Positions 17,217 to 26,459 of a stretch of 64,000 bases of DNA are shown one piece after another. Position 1 is the first letter of the stretch, and each line of letters begins with the position of its first letter. The stretch comes from an uncultured Hyphomonas sp. Lineage in GTDB: Bacteria > Pseudomonadota > Alphaproteobacteria > Caulobacterales > Hyphomonadaceae. A program made the position numbers and the translations under genes. The stretch is from positions 620,001 through 684,000 of the forward strand of contig NZ_OY787456.1 in assembly GCF_963678875.1 (NCBI RefSeq). The letters are read 5' to 3'. A model generated the notes under the pieces. It did not search any database, was not told the DNA's origin, and worked only from the letters and a program-made list of their open reading frames with translations.

Positions 17217-17849
17217 ATGAAACTGACGACCGCCATCCTGCCGGCGCTGGCTTTCGGCCTTGCCGCCTGTGCCCATAGCGAACATCCGCACGATCATGAG
17301 ATGACTATAACGGATCATGCCGGTCATCCCGATAAGCTGGTCCGTGCTGCGACAGGCGAAATGGTCGACAATCCGTTTCATCCGGTCCGCCTCTTGCTGT
17401 CGAACGAGGAATCGGCTGGCGAAGTGACAATCTACGAATTCCTGCTGCCGCCGAAGAGCCCCGGCTCGCCGCCGCACACCCACAGCCTGGAGGACGAGTA
17501 TTTCTACGTCCTCTCCGGCACGCTGGACGTGCTGTCGAACGGGGAGACGCTGCGCCTCAATCCGGGGGACTTTGCTGCGCTCAACCGGGGCCATGCCCAT
17601 ATGTTCTGGAATGGCAGCGATACGCCGACCGAGCTGATCATGACCACGACGGGCAGTTCGTTCGAAGCGTTCATGAAGACCGCCGGGCCGCGGATTGCCG
17701 AAGCGAAGCCCGCCAATGCGGAAGAGGCTGGTGCAGTCATCGGCCAGCTCGCCGCGGAACACGGCATCATCATTTCGATGGAGCAGATGCCCGCCGACGC
17801 TGCGCCGTTCTATGCGCCGCCGCCTCCGCCGGAACCGGTACAGGAATAG
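17217..17849 (+). CDS. Cupin-domain lipoprotein
   Basis: A 210-residue exported cupin. The signal ends in the lipobox GLAAC (Cys19), followed by a His-rich stretch HSEHPHDHE that could bind metal. The cupin core has HTHSLEDEYFYVLSGTLDV (motif 1, with His, His, Glu metal ligands) and PGDFAALNRGHAHMFWN (motif 2, with His). The last 40 residues are Pro- and Ala-rich. It starts after AAAAGGGGA. The combination of lipoprotein, His-rich leader and complete cupin metal site suggests a periplasmic metal-dependent or small-molecule-binding protein. The reaction is unknown. The gene is monocistronic and converges with map. Confidence 0.82.
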   Translation: MKLTTAILPALAFGLAACAHSEHPHDHEMTITDHAGHPDKLVRAATGEMVDNPFHPVRLLLSNEESAGEVTIYEFLLPPKSPGSPPHTHSLEDEYFYVLSGTLDVLSNGETLRLNPGDFAALNRGHAHMFWNGSDTPTELIMTTTGSSFEAFMKTAGPRIAEAKPANAEEAGAVIGQLAAEHGIIISMEQMPADAAPFYAPPPPPEPVQE

Positions 17850-17853
17850 GGGC

Positions 17854-18675
17854 CTAGAGCACCACCTTGTGCGGCTGGTGCCAGCCTTTCGGGCTGGAAG
17901 TGAAGATCTCCACGCCGTCTTCGGTCACGCCGACCGAATGCTCGTACTGGGCCGACAGCTGGCGGTCGCGCGTCACGGCCGTCCAGCCGTCAGGCAGGAT
18001 GGCGGCGTCCTTGCGGCCGAGGTTCAGCATCGGCTCGATGGTGAAGAACATGCCGGGCTTCAGTTCCGGGCCGGTATTGTAGTCGGCGGAGTGGATAACG
18101 TTCGGCTCGTCATGGAAGAGACGGCCGAGGCCGTGGCCGCAGAAATCCTCGACGACGGACATGCGGTTCTTGCGGGCGATCTCGCTGATCGCGCCGCCGA
18201 TGTCGCCGAACCGGTTGCCCGGCTTCACCTGTGCGATGCCGGCCATCATGGCCTCATAGGTGACATCCATCAGGCGTTCGGCCTTCCGCTTCACTTCGCC
18301 GACGCCGTACATGCGCGAATGGTCGCCGTGCCAGCCATCAATGATGAGGGTCACGTCGATATTGGCGATATCGCCATCCTTCAGCGGCTTCGGCCCCGGA
18401 ATGCCGTGGCAGATCACATGGTTCAGCGAGATGCAGGAGGCGTGGCGATAGCCGCGATAACCGATCGTCGCGGAGGTTGCGCCATGGTCCAGCACGAAGT
18501 CGCGGATGAGGTTATCGAGATGTTCGGTCGTCACGCCCGGCTTCACTTCCGCCACCAGCATGTCGAGGCATTCCGCCACGAGGCGCCCGGCCTTGCGCAT
18601 GCCTGCGAAGCCTTCGGCGTCGTGAATGCGGATTTCGCCCGTGCGCATGGGCAGGAGGAGGTTCGTGTCGGTCAT
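17854..18675 (-). CDS. map: Methionine aminopeptidase, type I
   Basis: Removes the initiator Met from nascent proteins. At 273 residues it has the typical length. The metal ligands are visible in order: Asp in IANIDVTLIIDGWHGDHSRMY (two Asp), His in DFCGHGLGRLFHDEP, Glu in FTIEPML and Glu in AQYEHSVGV. GYRGYRHASCISLNHVICHG is the substrate-pocket His segment. It begins at the ATG at 18675; the next Met, nine codons in, is less likely because the preceding residues are conserved in style. It converges with the cupin gene, four bases between stops. Confidence 0.95.
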   Translation of the reverse strand: MTDTNLLLPMRTGEIRIHDAEGFAGMRKAGRLVAECLDMLVAEVKPGVTTEHLDNLIRDFVLDHGATSATIGYRGYRHASCISLNHVICHGIPGPKPLKDGDIANIDVTLIIDGWHGDHSRMYGVGEVKRKAERLMDVTYEAMMAGIAQVKPGNRFGDIGGAISEIARKNRMSVVEDFCGHGLGRLFHDEPNVIHSADYNTGPELKPGMFFTIEPMLNLGRKDAAILPDGWTAVTRDRQLSAQYEHSVGVTEDGVEIFTSSPKGWHQPHKVVL

Positions 18676-18914
18676 GTCTGTGCCTATTGGAGGGCCCGTG
18701 ATCAGAAACAGGCGTCTTTTCAGGACAGATAGCAGTTCAGGCCCCGGAATTCCACCGCGCGGTGTGTGAATGAAGGCCGGAACCGGCAGCCTGCCGTCCG
18801 GATTGCCGCCCCGATTGCCGCAAGGTTCAGCTTGGCGCCGGGCAATTGATCTCTGTAGGGTAGGGACAAGGGCGCGACCGACGCCTGCAAGAGTTATCCG
18901 GCAAGGGGAGCCTC

Positions 18915-20231
18915 ATGAAGCATCAGACCAGCACAATTCTATCCGCCCTGACCCTGTTCGGCCTGGCGGCCTGCGCCACCGCCCCGGCAGTGGAGCCGCA
19001 GGTCATTTCATTCGAGCAGCTGGACGAAACCGAATCCCCGGCCGGATTTTCCGCAAACGGACTGGCCGCGCTGGATGCCTCGATGCGCAAATCGGTTGAT
19101 GATGGTTTAGTCAGGGGCATTTCCACCCTGCTGGTGAAGGACGGACAGGTCATCAATTATGACCAGTACGGCATCCGCCGCGCCGCCGACGCGGCGCCGG
19201 TCACGGAAGACACGATCTTCCGTATCTATTCCATGTCGAAGCCGGTCACCGGCGTTGCCCTGATGACGCTCTATGAGGATGGAGCCTTCAGCCTGGATGA
19301 TCCGGTCACGAAGTTCGTGCCGGAGTTCGCTGACCTGAAAGTGTTCGAAGGCCTGGATGAGGCCGGGGAACCCATTCTCGTCAATGCCGAGCGGCCGGCA
19401 ACGATGCGGGAACTGATGAGCCACACGGCGGGCTTTGCCTATGGCCTGTTCAGCGATGATCCGGTCAACAAGATGTTCGCTGAAGCCGAAGTGCTCGCGG
19501 CGCCGGACCTGGAAACCTACATCTCGCGGCTCGCGACCGTGCCGCTGCTCTACCAGCCGGGGACCAACTGGGCCTACAGTACCTCTGTCGATGTGCAGGG
19601 CTATATCGTCCAGAAGCTGAGCGGGAAGCCGCTCGGCCAATACATGCAGGATGAAATCTTCTCGCCGCTCGGCATGACGGACACGGGCTTTTTTGTGCCG
19701 GAGGAAAAACGCAGCCGCTTCTCCGACGTGTTCACGCCGAATGCCGAGACAGGGGAACTTGTGCCGCTGGAGGCGCCCGGCTTCGCGTTCCGGGAAGGCG
19801 AGATCGGCATGGAGAAAGGCGGGCACGGCCTTGTCGCGACCATGGGAGACTATGCCCGTTTCTGCCAGATGCTGGTCAATGGCGGTGAGCTGAACGGCGT
19901 GCGCATCCTGGAACCGGAAACGGTGGAGCTGATGCGCACCGACGTGCTGCCGGAGGGCGTCAGCCTGTTCTCCGACGGCGTCAGCCCCAACCCGCAAATG
20001 GCCGGGCATGGTTTCGGACTGGACTTCGCCATCTATACCGACCCGTCTGCGACCGGCGCCAGCCAGCCGGAAGGCTCTTATTACTGGGGCGGTGCGGCGG
20101 GCACATGGTTCTGGATCGATCCTGTGAACGATCTTTTCTTCATCGGCATGATCCAGCGCTTTCCGGGTGGCCTTGACCGGGGCATGCGGGCGGAATCGGC
20201 CGATCTCGTCTATCGCGCGCTTGCAGAGTGA
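18915..20231 (+). CDS. Serine hydrolase lipoprotein, beta-lactamase class C / esterase family
   Basis: A 438-residue exported protein. The lipobox FGLAAC gives Cys20. FRIYSMSKPVTG contains the SxxK motif with Ser106 and Lys109. WAYSTSVDVQGYI gives a Tyr-Ser-Thr in place of the canonical YxN. The C-terminal region has the HGFGLD and YYWGGAAGTWFWIDP stretch, where the third motif (KTG-like) is HG/GG-type. This pattern fits the EstB-like esterases and D-aminopeptidase-like relatives rather than true beta-lactamases, so antibiotic resistance should not be assumed. It starts after AAGGGGAG. The CinA-like gene follows 24 bases downstream on the same strand. Confidence 0.85.
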   Translation: MKHQTSTILSALTLFGLAACATAPAVEPQVISFEQLDETESPAGFSANGLAALDASMRKSVDDGLVRGISTLLVKDGQVINYDQYGIRRAADAAPVTEDTIFRIYSMSKPVTGVALMTLYEDGAFSLDDPVTKFVPEFADLKVFEGLDEAGEPILVNAERPATMRELMSHTAGFAYGLFSDDPVNKMFAEAEVLAAPDLETYISRLATVPLLYQPGTNWAYSTSVDVQGYIVQKLSGKPLGQYMQDEIFSPLGMTDTGFFVPEEKRSRFSDVFTPNAETGELVPLEAPGFAFREGEIGMEKGGHGLVATMGDYARFCQMLVNGGELNGVRILEPETVELMRTDVLPEGVSLFSDGVSPNPQMAGHGFGLDFAIYTDPSATGASQPEGSYYWGGAAGTWFWIDPVNDLFFIGMIQRFPGGLDRGMRAESADLVYRALAE

Positions 20232-20255
20232 CGCTGCTTGGGGGATGGAATTGGC

Positions 20256-21032
20256 ATGACAGACCGTAGCTCTCCCACCGCCGCCGTCCTCCTGATCGGA
20301 GATGAAATCCTGTCCGGGCGTACCCGTGACATCAATCTCCAGCAGATCGCGACCTATCTGGCCCCGCTCGGCATTCCGGTGCGGGAAAGCCGCACGGTGG
20401 GCGATACCGAAGACGAGATCGTGGCGGCGGTGAATGAGCTGCGCGCGAAGTATACCTATGTCTTCACGACCGGCGGCATCGGCCCGACGCATGATGACAT
20501 CACGGCAGACGCCATCGCCAAGGCCTTCGGCGTCGGCATATCGGAGCATCCGGAAGTCACCGCCATGCTGGCCGAGCGCTACAAGGAGATGGGCACAGAA
20601 TACACGCCCGCCCGCCGGCGCATGGCGCGCATCCCGCACGGGGCGGCGATCGTCGCAAATCCGGTGTCCGGCGCCCCCGGCTTCCAGACCGGAAACGTTT
20701 TCACGCTGGCCGGCGTGCCGCAGGTGGCGCGCGCCATGCTGGAAGACATCGGCCCGCGCCTCGAAACGGGCGCCGTCGTCCACAAGATCACGATCCGCGG
20801 TACGGGCCTCCGGGAAGGGGACATTGCCGAACCGCTGGGCGCACTGGCCAAGGAGATGCCGCAAGTCTCCTTCGGCTCCTATCCCTGGTTCCGGACCGTG
20901 GGCGACAATGGCGTGCACCTTGTCGCCTCCACCCTCCATCAAGAGCTGATTGAAGAGGTCGCCGCGAAACTGTCGGCGATCATCGAACAAGCGGGCGTAA
21001 GACCCGAGCGGCTGGAGGACGCCAATACGTGA
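20256..21032 (+). CDS. CinA N-terminal-domain protein (MoCF-biosynthesis-like)
   Basis: A 258-residue protein with only the N-terminal half of CinA, the molybdopterin-binding-like domain: AVLLIGDEILSGRTRDIN at the start, VFTTGGIGPTHDDITADAIA near residue 70, and GAPGFQTGNVF further on. The C-terminal nicotinamide-nucleotide amidase domain of full CinA is absent, as is usual in alphaproteobacteria where it is a separate gene. The stand-alone domain may act as an ADP-ribose pyrophosphatase-like enzyme. The ATG was preferred to an upstream TTG because GGGGGATGGA precedes it. The following membrane gene overlaps the stop by four bases. Confidence 0.85.
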   Translation: MTDRSSPTAAVLLIGDEILSGRTRDINLQQIATYLAPLGIPVRESRTVGDTEDEIVAAVNELRAKYTYVFTTGGIGPTHDDITADAIAKAFGVGISEHPEVTAMLAERYKEMGTEYTPARRRMARIPHGAAIVANPVSGAPGFQTGNVFTLAGVPQVARAMLEDIGPRLETGAVVHKITIRGTGLREGDIAEPLGALAKEMPQVSFGSYPWFRTVGDNGVHLVASTLHQELIEEVAAKLSAIIEQAGVRPERLEDANT

Positions 21033-21517
21033 CAAACTTTCTGACGCGAACACCGGTCATCTGGACATTGTTTGTCCTGATGATCGTCATCGGTGCCGGG
21101 TTCGGCTATTTCCAGAGCGACGTCGGCGGGGCCTATCTCGATACGTCGTCATCCATGGTGCAGTCGCGCGAGATCGTCGCGGCAATGACGCCCGAACAGC
21201 GGGACACGCATTTCTGGGTCACCGTGACGCTGGATACTGCGTATCCGCTTGCTTATGGCGGCTTCTTCGCGGCCATGGCGCTGCGCTATTTCAGCGGCCT
21301 TGGCGGCGCAGCGGCGATGCCCGCGCTGGCGACCATTATTGTCGACCTGACCGAAAATACCGTCCAGGCGCTCGCCTTGCACGGCACGGTTGACGTGCTG
21401 GACACCAAGGAGTGGCTGACGCCCCTGAAATTCGGCCTGTTCTTCCTGGCTGCGGCGATTGCGCTCGTTGCCCTGATCATGGCCTTCGTGGCCCTGTTCC
21501 GCCGGAAGCGGGCCTGA
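21029..21517 (+). CDS. Hypothetical membrane protein
   Basis: A 162-residue protein starting at a GTG that overlaps the stop of the CinA-like gene by four bases (GTGA). Four hydrophobic segments are visible: about 10-28 (VIWTLFVLMIVIGAGFGYF), 72-88, 95-115 and 133-157, the last followed by a basic tail RRKRA. The second and third are in AYPLAYGGFFAAMALRYFSG and AMPALATIIVDLTENTVQ. No family is recognised. Translational coupling suggests it is made with the CinA-like protein, but a shared function is not evident. Confidence 0.7.
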   Translation: MTNFLTRTPVIWTLFVLMIVIGAGFGYFQSDVGGAYLDTSSSMVQSREIVAAMTPEQRDTHFWVTVTLDTAYPLAYGGFFAAMALRYFSGLGGAAAMPALATIIVDLTENTVQALALHGTVDVLDTKEWLTPLKFGLFFLAAAIALVALIMAFVALFRRKRA

Positions 21518-21550
21518 GCCTACAAATACAGACGAAAAAGGGAGGCCATC

Positions 21551-22333
21551 GTGGCTGACGAAATCATTCTTGTTGAGCGCGACGGACCGGTCGCGCTTGT
21601 GACCCTCAACCGGCCGGATGCGCTGAATGCCCTCAGCCGTGCGTTGCGCGCCGAAATCGTGCGCGTGTTCACCGAACTGAAGGACGATCCCGAGATCCGC
21701 GCTGTCGTGCTGACCGGCTCCGGCCGGGCCTTCACAGCGGGCGTCGACCTGAAGGAAGCCGGCCAGACCGGCTTTGCCCTTGGCGCCGACGAAGACTCCA
21801 AGGCGATCAATATCCTCGCCGCGATGGAGGCCTATCCGTGGCCGATCATCGGCGCGATCAACGGCTTTGCCATCACCGGCGGCTTTGAACTGGCCCTGAT
21901 GTGTGACGTGCTGCTGGCCTCGGAGAATGCAAAGTTTGCCGATACGCATGCCCGCGTCGGTATCGTGCCGGGCTGGGGCCTGTCGCAGAAACTTTCGCGC
22001 CTGATCGGCATCAGCCGGGCCAAGGAACTGTCCTTCACCGGCAACTTCATCGACGCCGAGATGTCGGAACGCTGGGGCCTCGTGAACCGCGTCTACAAGG
22101 CAGACGAACTGATCCCGGCGGCCATGAAGCTGGCGCACGAAATGTGCGGCACGCAGCCTGTGCTGCTGAAGAAGTACAAGGCGCTGATCGATGACGGCTT
22201 CGGCATGCCGTTCGCTGACGCCATGAAGGAAGAAGTGCGCCGCTCCATCGAGCACGCCAATTCCGTCACGGCCGATTCCGTTGAAGAAGCCCGTAAACAG
22301 GTCACCGCCCGTGGCCGCGACCAGCAAGGATAA
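21551..22333 (+). CDS. Enoyl-CoA hydratase/isomerase (crotonase) family, atypical active site
   Basis: A 260-residue crotonase. The first oxyanion-hole segment is AFTAGVDLKE and the second GFAITGGFELALMCD, whose Glu matches Glu144 of rat enoyl-CoA hydratase. In the following segment (FADTHARVGIVPGWG) the residue aligned by eye with the second catalytic Glu (Glu164) is His, so ordinary hydration with both Glu residues is not assured. The GTG start follows GGGAGG. A thiolase gene begins five bases after the stop, so the pair likely performs consecutive steps of a beta-oxidation-type pathway. The substrate is unknown. Confidence 0.85.
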   Translation: MADEIILVERDGPVALVTLNRPDALNALSRALRAEIVRVFTELKDDPEIRAVVLTGSGRAFTAGVDLKEAGQTGFALGADEDSKAINILAAMEAYPWPIIGAINGFAITGGFELALMCDVLLASENAKFADTHARVGIVPGWGLSQKLSRLIGISRAKELSFTGNFIDAEMSERWGLVNRVYKADELIPAAMKLAHEMCGTQPVLLKKYKALIDDGFGMPFADAMKEEVRRSIEHANSVTADSVEEARKQVTARGRDQQG

Positions 22334-22338
22334 ATCCG

Positions 22339-23546
<1,208 letters not shown>

Positions 23547-23550
<4 letters not shown>

Positions 23551-23984
23551 AAAATATCCTCAAGGCGTTCGTGGCGCGTGTTCAGCGCCACGATCAGCGC
23601 CAGGATGAACACGATCCCTGCCAGCAGGCTGGCAAGGCCGCTGGCGGTGTAGGCAAACCCGGCAGCGGTCATGTCGCCGCCCGTGCCGGCGAGGTAGCGG
23701 TTGCGTTCCAGCGTGCCGACCGCCTGGCCGATATAGGCGGCGCACGCCAGGAAGAGATGGCTGTAGCCGACAATGGCCACGGATATCGAAGGGCGCGTGC
23801 GCAGGATCAGCAGGTAGACGAGCGCCATACCGATCGTGCTGACCGTTGTGATGAGGACCGTGGACGCAGCACTGATCAGCATTGTGCCCATGGCCTCTCC
23901 GCCGGCCATTCGGGTCACGAACAGCTGGGCTGCCGCACCGAGTGCGGCCAGCAGGAACCACAGGAAGGGCAGGGCTTTCAGCAT
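23547..23984 (-). CDS. Hypothetical four-TM membrane protein
   Basis: A 145-residue protein starting at the ATG preceded on the minus strand by CCGGAGGAATCC. The frame continues upstream into tRNA antisense, which is not coding. Hydrophobic segments lie at about 3-22, 32-58, 66-86 and 108-133. The start reads MLKALPFLWFLLAALGAAAQ. A short charged end RHERLEDIF follows. No family is recognised. The gene converges with the thiolase, overlapping its stop by four bases, and its start is 233 bases from the divergent tRNA-Leu. Confidence 0.65.
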
Positions 23985-24217
23985 GGATTCCTCCGGCAGG
24001 GTGGCTGCATCACTCGCCGGGCAACATCGCCCGGCAAGGTCTGCCAAGTCCACCCCGGCCGGACTGTTTCCTTCATGATGTGACTGAAACTGCCGGTCTG
24101 GCCTCACAAGCCGGGCAGCAGGCCTCTTTTTCTGCTGTAAACGCGAGATTTGCCCACGATGACACATGGTGTTGTGGCCGATTGGGCGTGTATGCCAGAA
24201 AGGCAACCAGACGGTTC

Positions 24218-24301
24218 GCGCGCTTGGTGGAATGGTAGACACAGGGGACTTAAAATCCCCATCCTTCGGGAGTGTGGGTTCGAGTCCCACAGCGCGCACC
24301 A
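24218..24301 (+). tRNA. tRNA-Leu (anticodon UAA)
   Basis: An 84-base cloverleaf. Acceptor arms GCGCGCT and AGCGCGC pair perfectly. The anticodon stem GGGGA/TCCCC encloses the loop CTTAAAA with anticodon TAA. A variable arm (ATCCTTCGGGAGT) marks the class II Leu type. The T arm is GTGGG TTCGAGT CCCAC. The CCA end is encoded. It reads UUA and UUG codons. Confidence 0.95.
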
Positions 24302-24642
24302 CCCCGGATTCCCGATCAGAATTTGCGCCTCTGAGAGAACGGACACCGCGTGCCTGCCGGGGCGGGGCTTTTGCCCGTCATTTTATGGTTACGGGCCGGT
24401 TCACCAAAAAATCCATTTGAGTCAAATGCTTGTGGTCATTGCGCCACAGCCCGGTCCGTATCGCGTCAGCCTGAAACAGAACTGGCCCAATGTGGCACAA
24501 AAGCCGCGCCTGATTCGGATTCTTCAAATTCAAGAGGTCCGGTCCATGCGCGATCCGCATGATTACTATATAGTTATCTGGGGAACTCAGCGGGGTGGCA
24601 CGCCATATGTAGTGTGTCGTTCAACCCGAAGGATTGAGTTTC
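24302..24642. other. Intergenic region between tRNA-Leu and mlaC-like gene
   Basis: About 340 bases without a credible gene. Just after the tRNA, GGGGC-TTTT-GCCC near 24363-24376 could help end its transcript. CATTTGA and TCAAATG (24414-24428) form a 7-bp palindrome around one base. ACTATATAGT (24565-24574) is a 10-bp palindrome 69 bases before the mlaC ATG and probably overlaps that promoter's -10 region. No other structure stands out. Confidence 0.5.
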
Positions 24643-25176
24643 ATGATCCGCACGCTCATCGCATCCGCCGTCATCGCGCTGGCACCTTTGCCCGCGCTGG
24701 CCGGCCCAGAGGCTGAGGCACTGATTGCAGGTGCAGCGGCCGACATTTCCGATCCGGTGAAAGGCGAGGAAGCCTTTACCCGTTCGATCGACATCGCCGC
24801 CGTTGCCCGTTTTGCTCTTGGCAAGCACGCCCGCCGTGTCAGCGCCGAGGAACAGACCCGTTTCACAGACGCTTTCAGTACGTTCCTGTCCGAGACATTC
24901 CGGGACAATGCCGACAAGTTCCATGACGCCGGAATTGTCGTGCTTGGCTCCAAGGACCGCAGCGAGACCGACTCCATTGTCGAAACGCGGATCACCCCCA
25001 AGGGGGAAGACCCGATGATGGTTCGCTGGCGGGTCATCGAGCGGAACGGCGAATGGCGCGTGGTCGACGTCGAAGTGCTGGGCCTGTGGCTCGCCATCGA
25101 ACAACGGGCCCAGATCAGCGCTATCCTCGACCGGCCCCGCGCCACGATCGACGACGCCATCGCAGCGCTGTCCTGA
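24643..25176 (+). CDS. MlaC/Tgt2-family phospholipid-binding ABC transporter protein
   Basis: A 177-residue periplasmic protein with a Sec signal (MIRTLIASAVIALAPLPALA, cleavage near 20). The body has the MlaC/Ttg2 pattern: VARFALGKHARRVSAEEQ, FTDAFSTFLSETF, and near the end VRWRVIERNGEWRVVDVEV-type strands followed by LGLWLAIEQRAQISAI. MlaC shuttles phospholipids across the periplasm between outer and inner membranes. The usual mlaEFD genes are not adjacent. The ATG was chosen because it begins the signal peptide; a TTG three codons earlier is less likely. A strong hairpin terminator follows the stop. Confidence 0.82.
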   Translation: MIRTLIASAVIALAPLPALAGPEAEALIAGAAADISDPVKGEEAFTRSIDIAAVARFALGKHARRVSAEEQTRFTDAFSTFLSETFRDNADKFHDAGIVVLGSKDRSETDSIVETRITPKGEDPMMVRWRVIERNGEWRVVDVEVLGLWLAIEQRAQISAILDRPRATIDDAIAALS

Positions 25177-25194
25177 TCTCATCAGCACACAAAG

Positions 25195-25225
25195 AAAAGC
25201 CGTCCGGTGTGTCCGGACGGCTTTT
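25195..25225. terminator. Bidirectional intrinsic terminator
   Basis: A 13-bp perfect stem (AAAAGCCGTCCGG with its complement) has a TGTGT loop and ends in CTTTTG on the plus strand and CTTTTC on the minus strand. It lies between the convergent mlaC-like and ald genes and suits both. Confidence 0.88.
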
Positions 25226-25254
25226 GCTTGTCATCCATCCGGCTTCGGACGGGA

Positions 25255-26370
25255 TCACCCCTTCAGCCAGGCCGGGCGGACATATTCTTCACCCAGATCA
25301 TGGGCCACCGCCTCGTGCGCAATCTTGCCGCTATCGACCGTCAGGCCGTTGGCAAGGTGCGGATTGGCATTGATCGCTTCGCGCGCGCCGAGGTTTGCGA
25401 TCTGCATCACGAAGGGCAGGGTGGCGTTGTTCAGGGCATAGGTGGACGTACGCGGCACGGCGCCCGGCATGTTCGCCACGCAATAGTGCAGCACACCATC
25501 GATCTCATAGATCGGGTCTTCGTGCGTGGTGGCGTGGCTGGTCTCGAAGCAGCCGCCCTGATCGATGGCAATGTCGACCAGCACAGCGCCGGGCTTCATC
25601 GTCTTCAACTGGGCCTTGGTCACCAGTTTCGGCGCCGCGGCGCCGGGGATCAGCACCGCGCCGATCACGAGGTCGGCATCCTTGATCGCTTCGGCGAGGG
25701 AATGGGCGGTGGAGTACATGGTCTTCAGGCTGCCGCGGAATTCGCTGTCGAGTTCGTCGAGGCGGTGATTGTTCCGGTCGAAGACGGTGACGTCTGCGCG
25801 CATGCCGACCGCGATTTCGGCGGCGTGGGTGCCGGAGACGCCGCCGCCGATGATGACGACCTTGGAGGGCGTCACGCCCGGCACGCCGCCCAGCAGGATG
25901 CCGCGGCCGCGCTTGGTGCGCATCAGGGCCCATGCGGCGACCTGCATCGACATTCGGCCCGCGACCTGGCTCATCGGGCGCAGCAGCGGCAAGCCACCAT
26001 GCGCGTCGGTGACCGTCTCATAGGCGATGGCGAGGCAGCCGGATTTCTTGAGGCCCTCGGCCTGCACCGGGTCGGGCGCGAGGTGGAGATAGGTGAAGAG
26101 CGTGTGTTCCGGCGTCAGGCGGGCGGTCTCTTCCGGCTGGGGCTCCTTCACCTTCACGATCAACTCGGCAGCTTTGAACACGGCGTCGGCGTCCGGCAGG
26201 ATCTTGCCGCCGACCGCGGTGTAATCCTCGTTCGAGAAGCCGGAGCCGAGCCCCGCGCCGTCCTGAATGGCGACTTCGTGGCCTGCCTGGACCAGCTCAC
26301 CGACGCTTTCCGGCGTCAGGCCGACACGAGATTCCTGCTTCTTGATTTCTGTTGGAACACCAATGCGCAT
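25255..26370 (-). CDS. ald: Alanine dehydrogenase
   Basis: Interconverts L-alanine and pyruvate plus ammonia with NAD. At 371 residues it has the family length. It begins MRIGVPTEIKKQESRVGLTP, as these enzymes do. LIVKVKEPQPEE carries the catalytic Lys near 74 and FTYLHLAPDP the catalytic His near 95. VVIIGGGVSGTHAAEIA is the nucleotide-binding GxGxxG-like loop, and DIAIDQGGC is near the active site. It is monocistronic. On the minus strand the ATG is preceded by CAGGAGGC, and a CCTATATAGG palindrome sits 28 bases upstream. Confidence 0.95.
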   Translation of the reverse strand: MRIGVPTEIKKQESRVGLTPESVGELVQAGHEVAIQDGAGLGSGFSNEDYTAVGGKILPDADAVFKAAELIVKVKEPQPEETARLTPEHTLFTYLHLAPDPVQAEGLKKSGCLAIAYETVTDAHGGLPLLRPMSQVAGRMSMQVAAWALMRTKRGRGILLGGVPGVTPSKVVIIGGGVSGTHAAEIAVGMRADVTVFDRNNHRLDELDSEFRGSLKTMYSTAHSLAEAIKDADLVIGAVLIPGAAAPKLVTKAQLKTMKPGAVLVDIAIDQGGCFETSHATTHEDPIYEIDGVLHYCVANMPGAVPRTSTYALNNATLPFVMQIANLGAREAINANPHLANGLTVDSGKIAHEAVAHDLGEEYVRPAWLKG

Positions 26371-26397
26371 TTCAGCCTCCTGAGGGGAATGTTGGTG

Positions 26398-26407
26398 CCT
26401 ATATAGG
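26398..26407 (-). promoter_or_regulatory. Palindrome at the ald promoter
   Basis: CCTATATAGG is a perfect 10-bp palindrome 28 bases upstream of the ald start. Its TATA core could be a -10 box, so a bound regulator would block initiation. No convincing -35 was found. Confidence 0.3.
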
Positions 26408-26459
26408 TCATTCCGCGCAATATCCAGCCCATACTTGGGCCGGACCTCAGGGGTGCGTG

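Noticed and set aside
18915..20231. Class C beta-lactamase giving drug resistance
   Set aside because: The second motif is not YxN and the third is not a clear KTG; esterase-like relatives fit better.
19107..21053. A 648-codon open frame on the minus strand opposite the serine hydrolase and CinA-like genes
   Set aside because: It is antisense to two genes with clear motifs and its product is His/Arg/Gly-rich with no domain; high G+C makes such frames common.
23985..24302. N-terminal extension of the small membrane protein at 23.5 kb
   Set aside because: It runs through the antisense of tRNA-Leu(UAA); a good ribosome-binding site exists at 23984.
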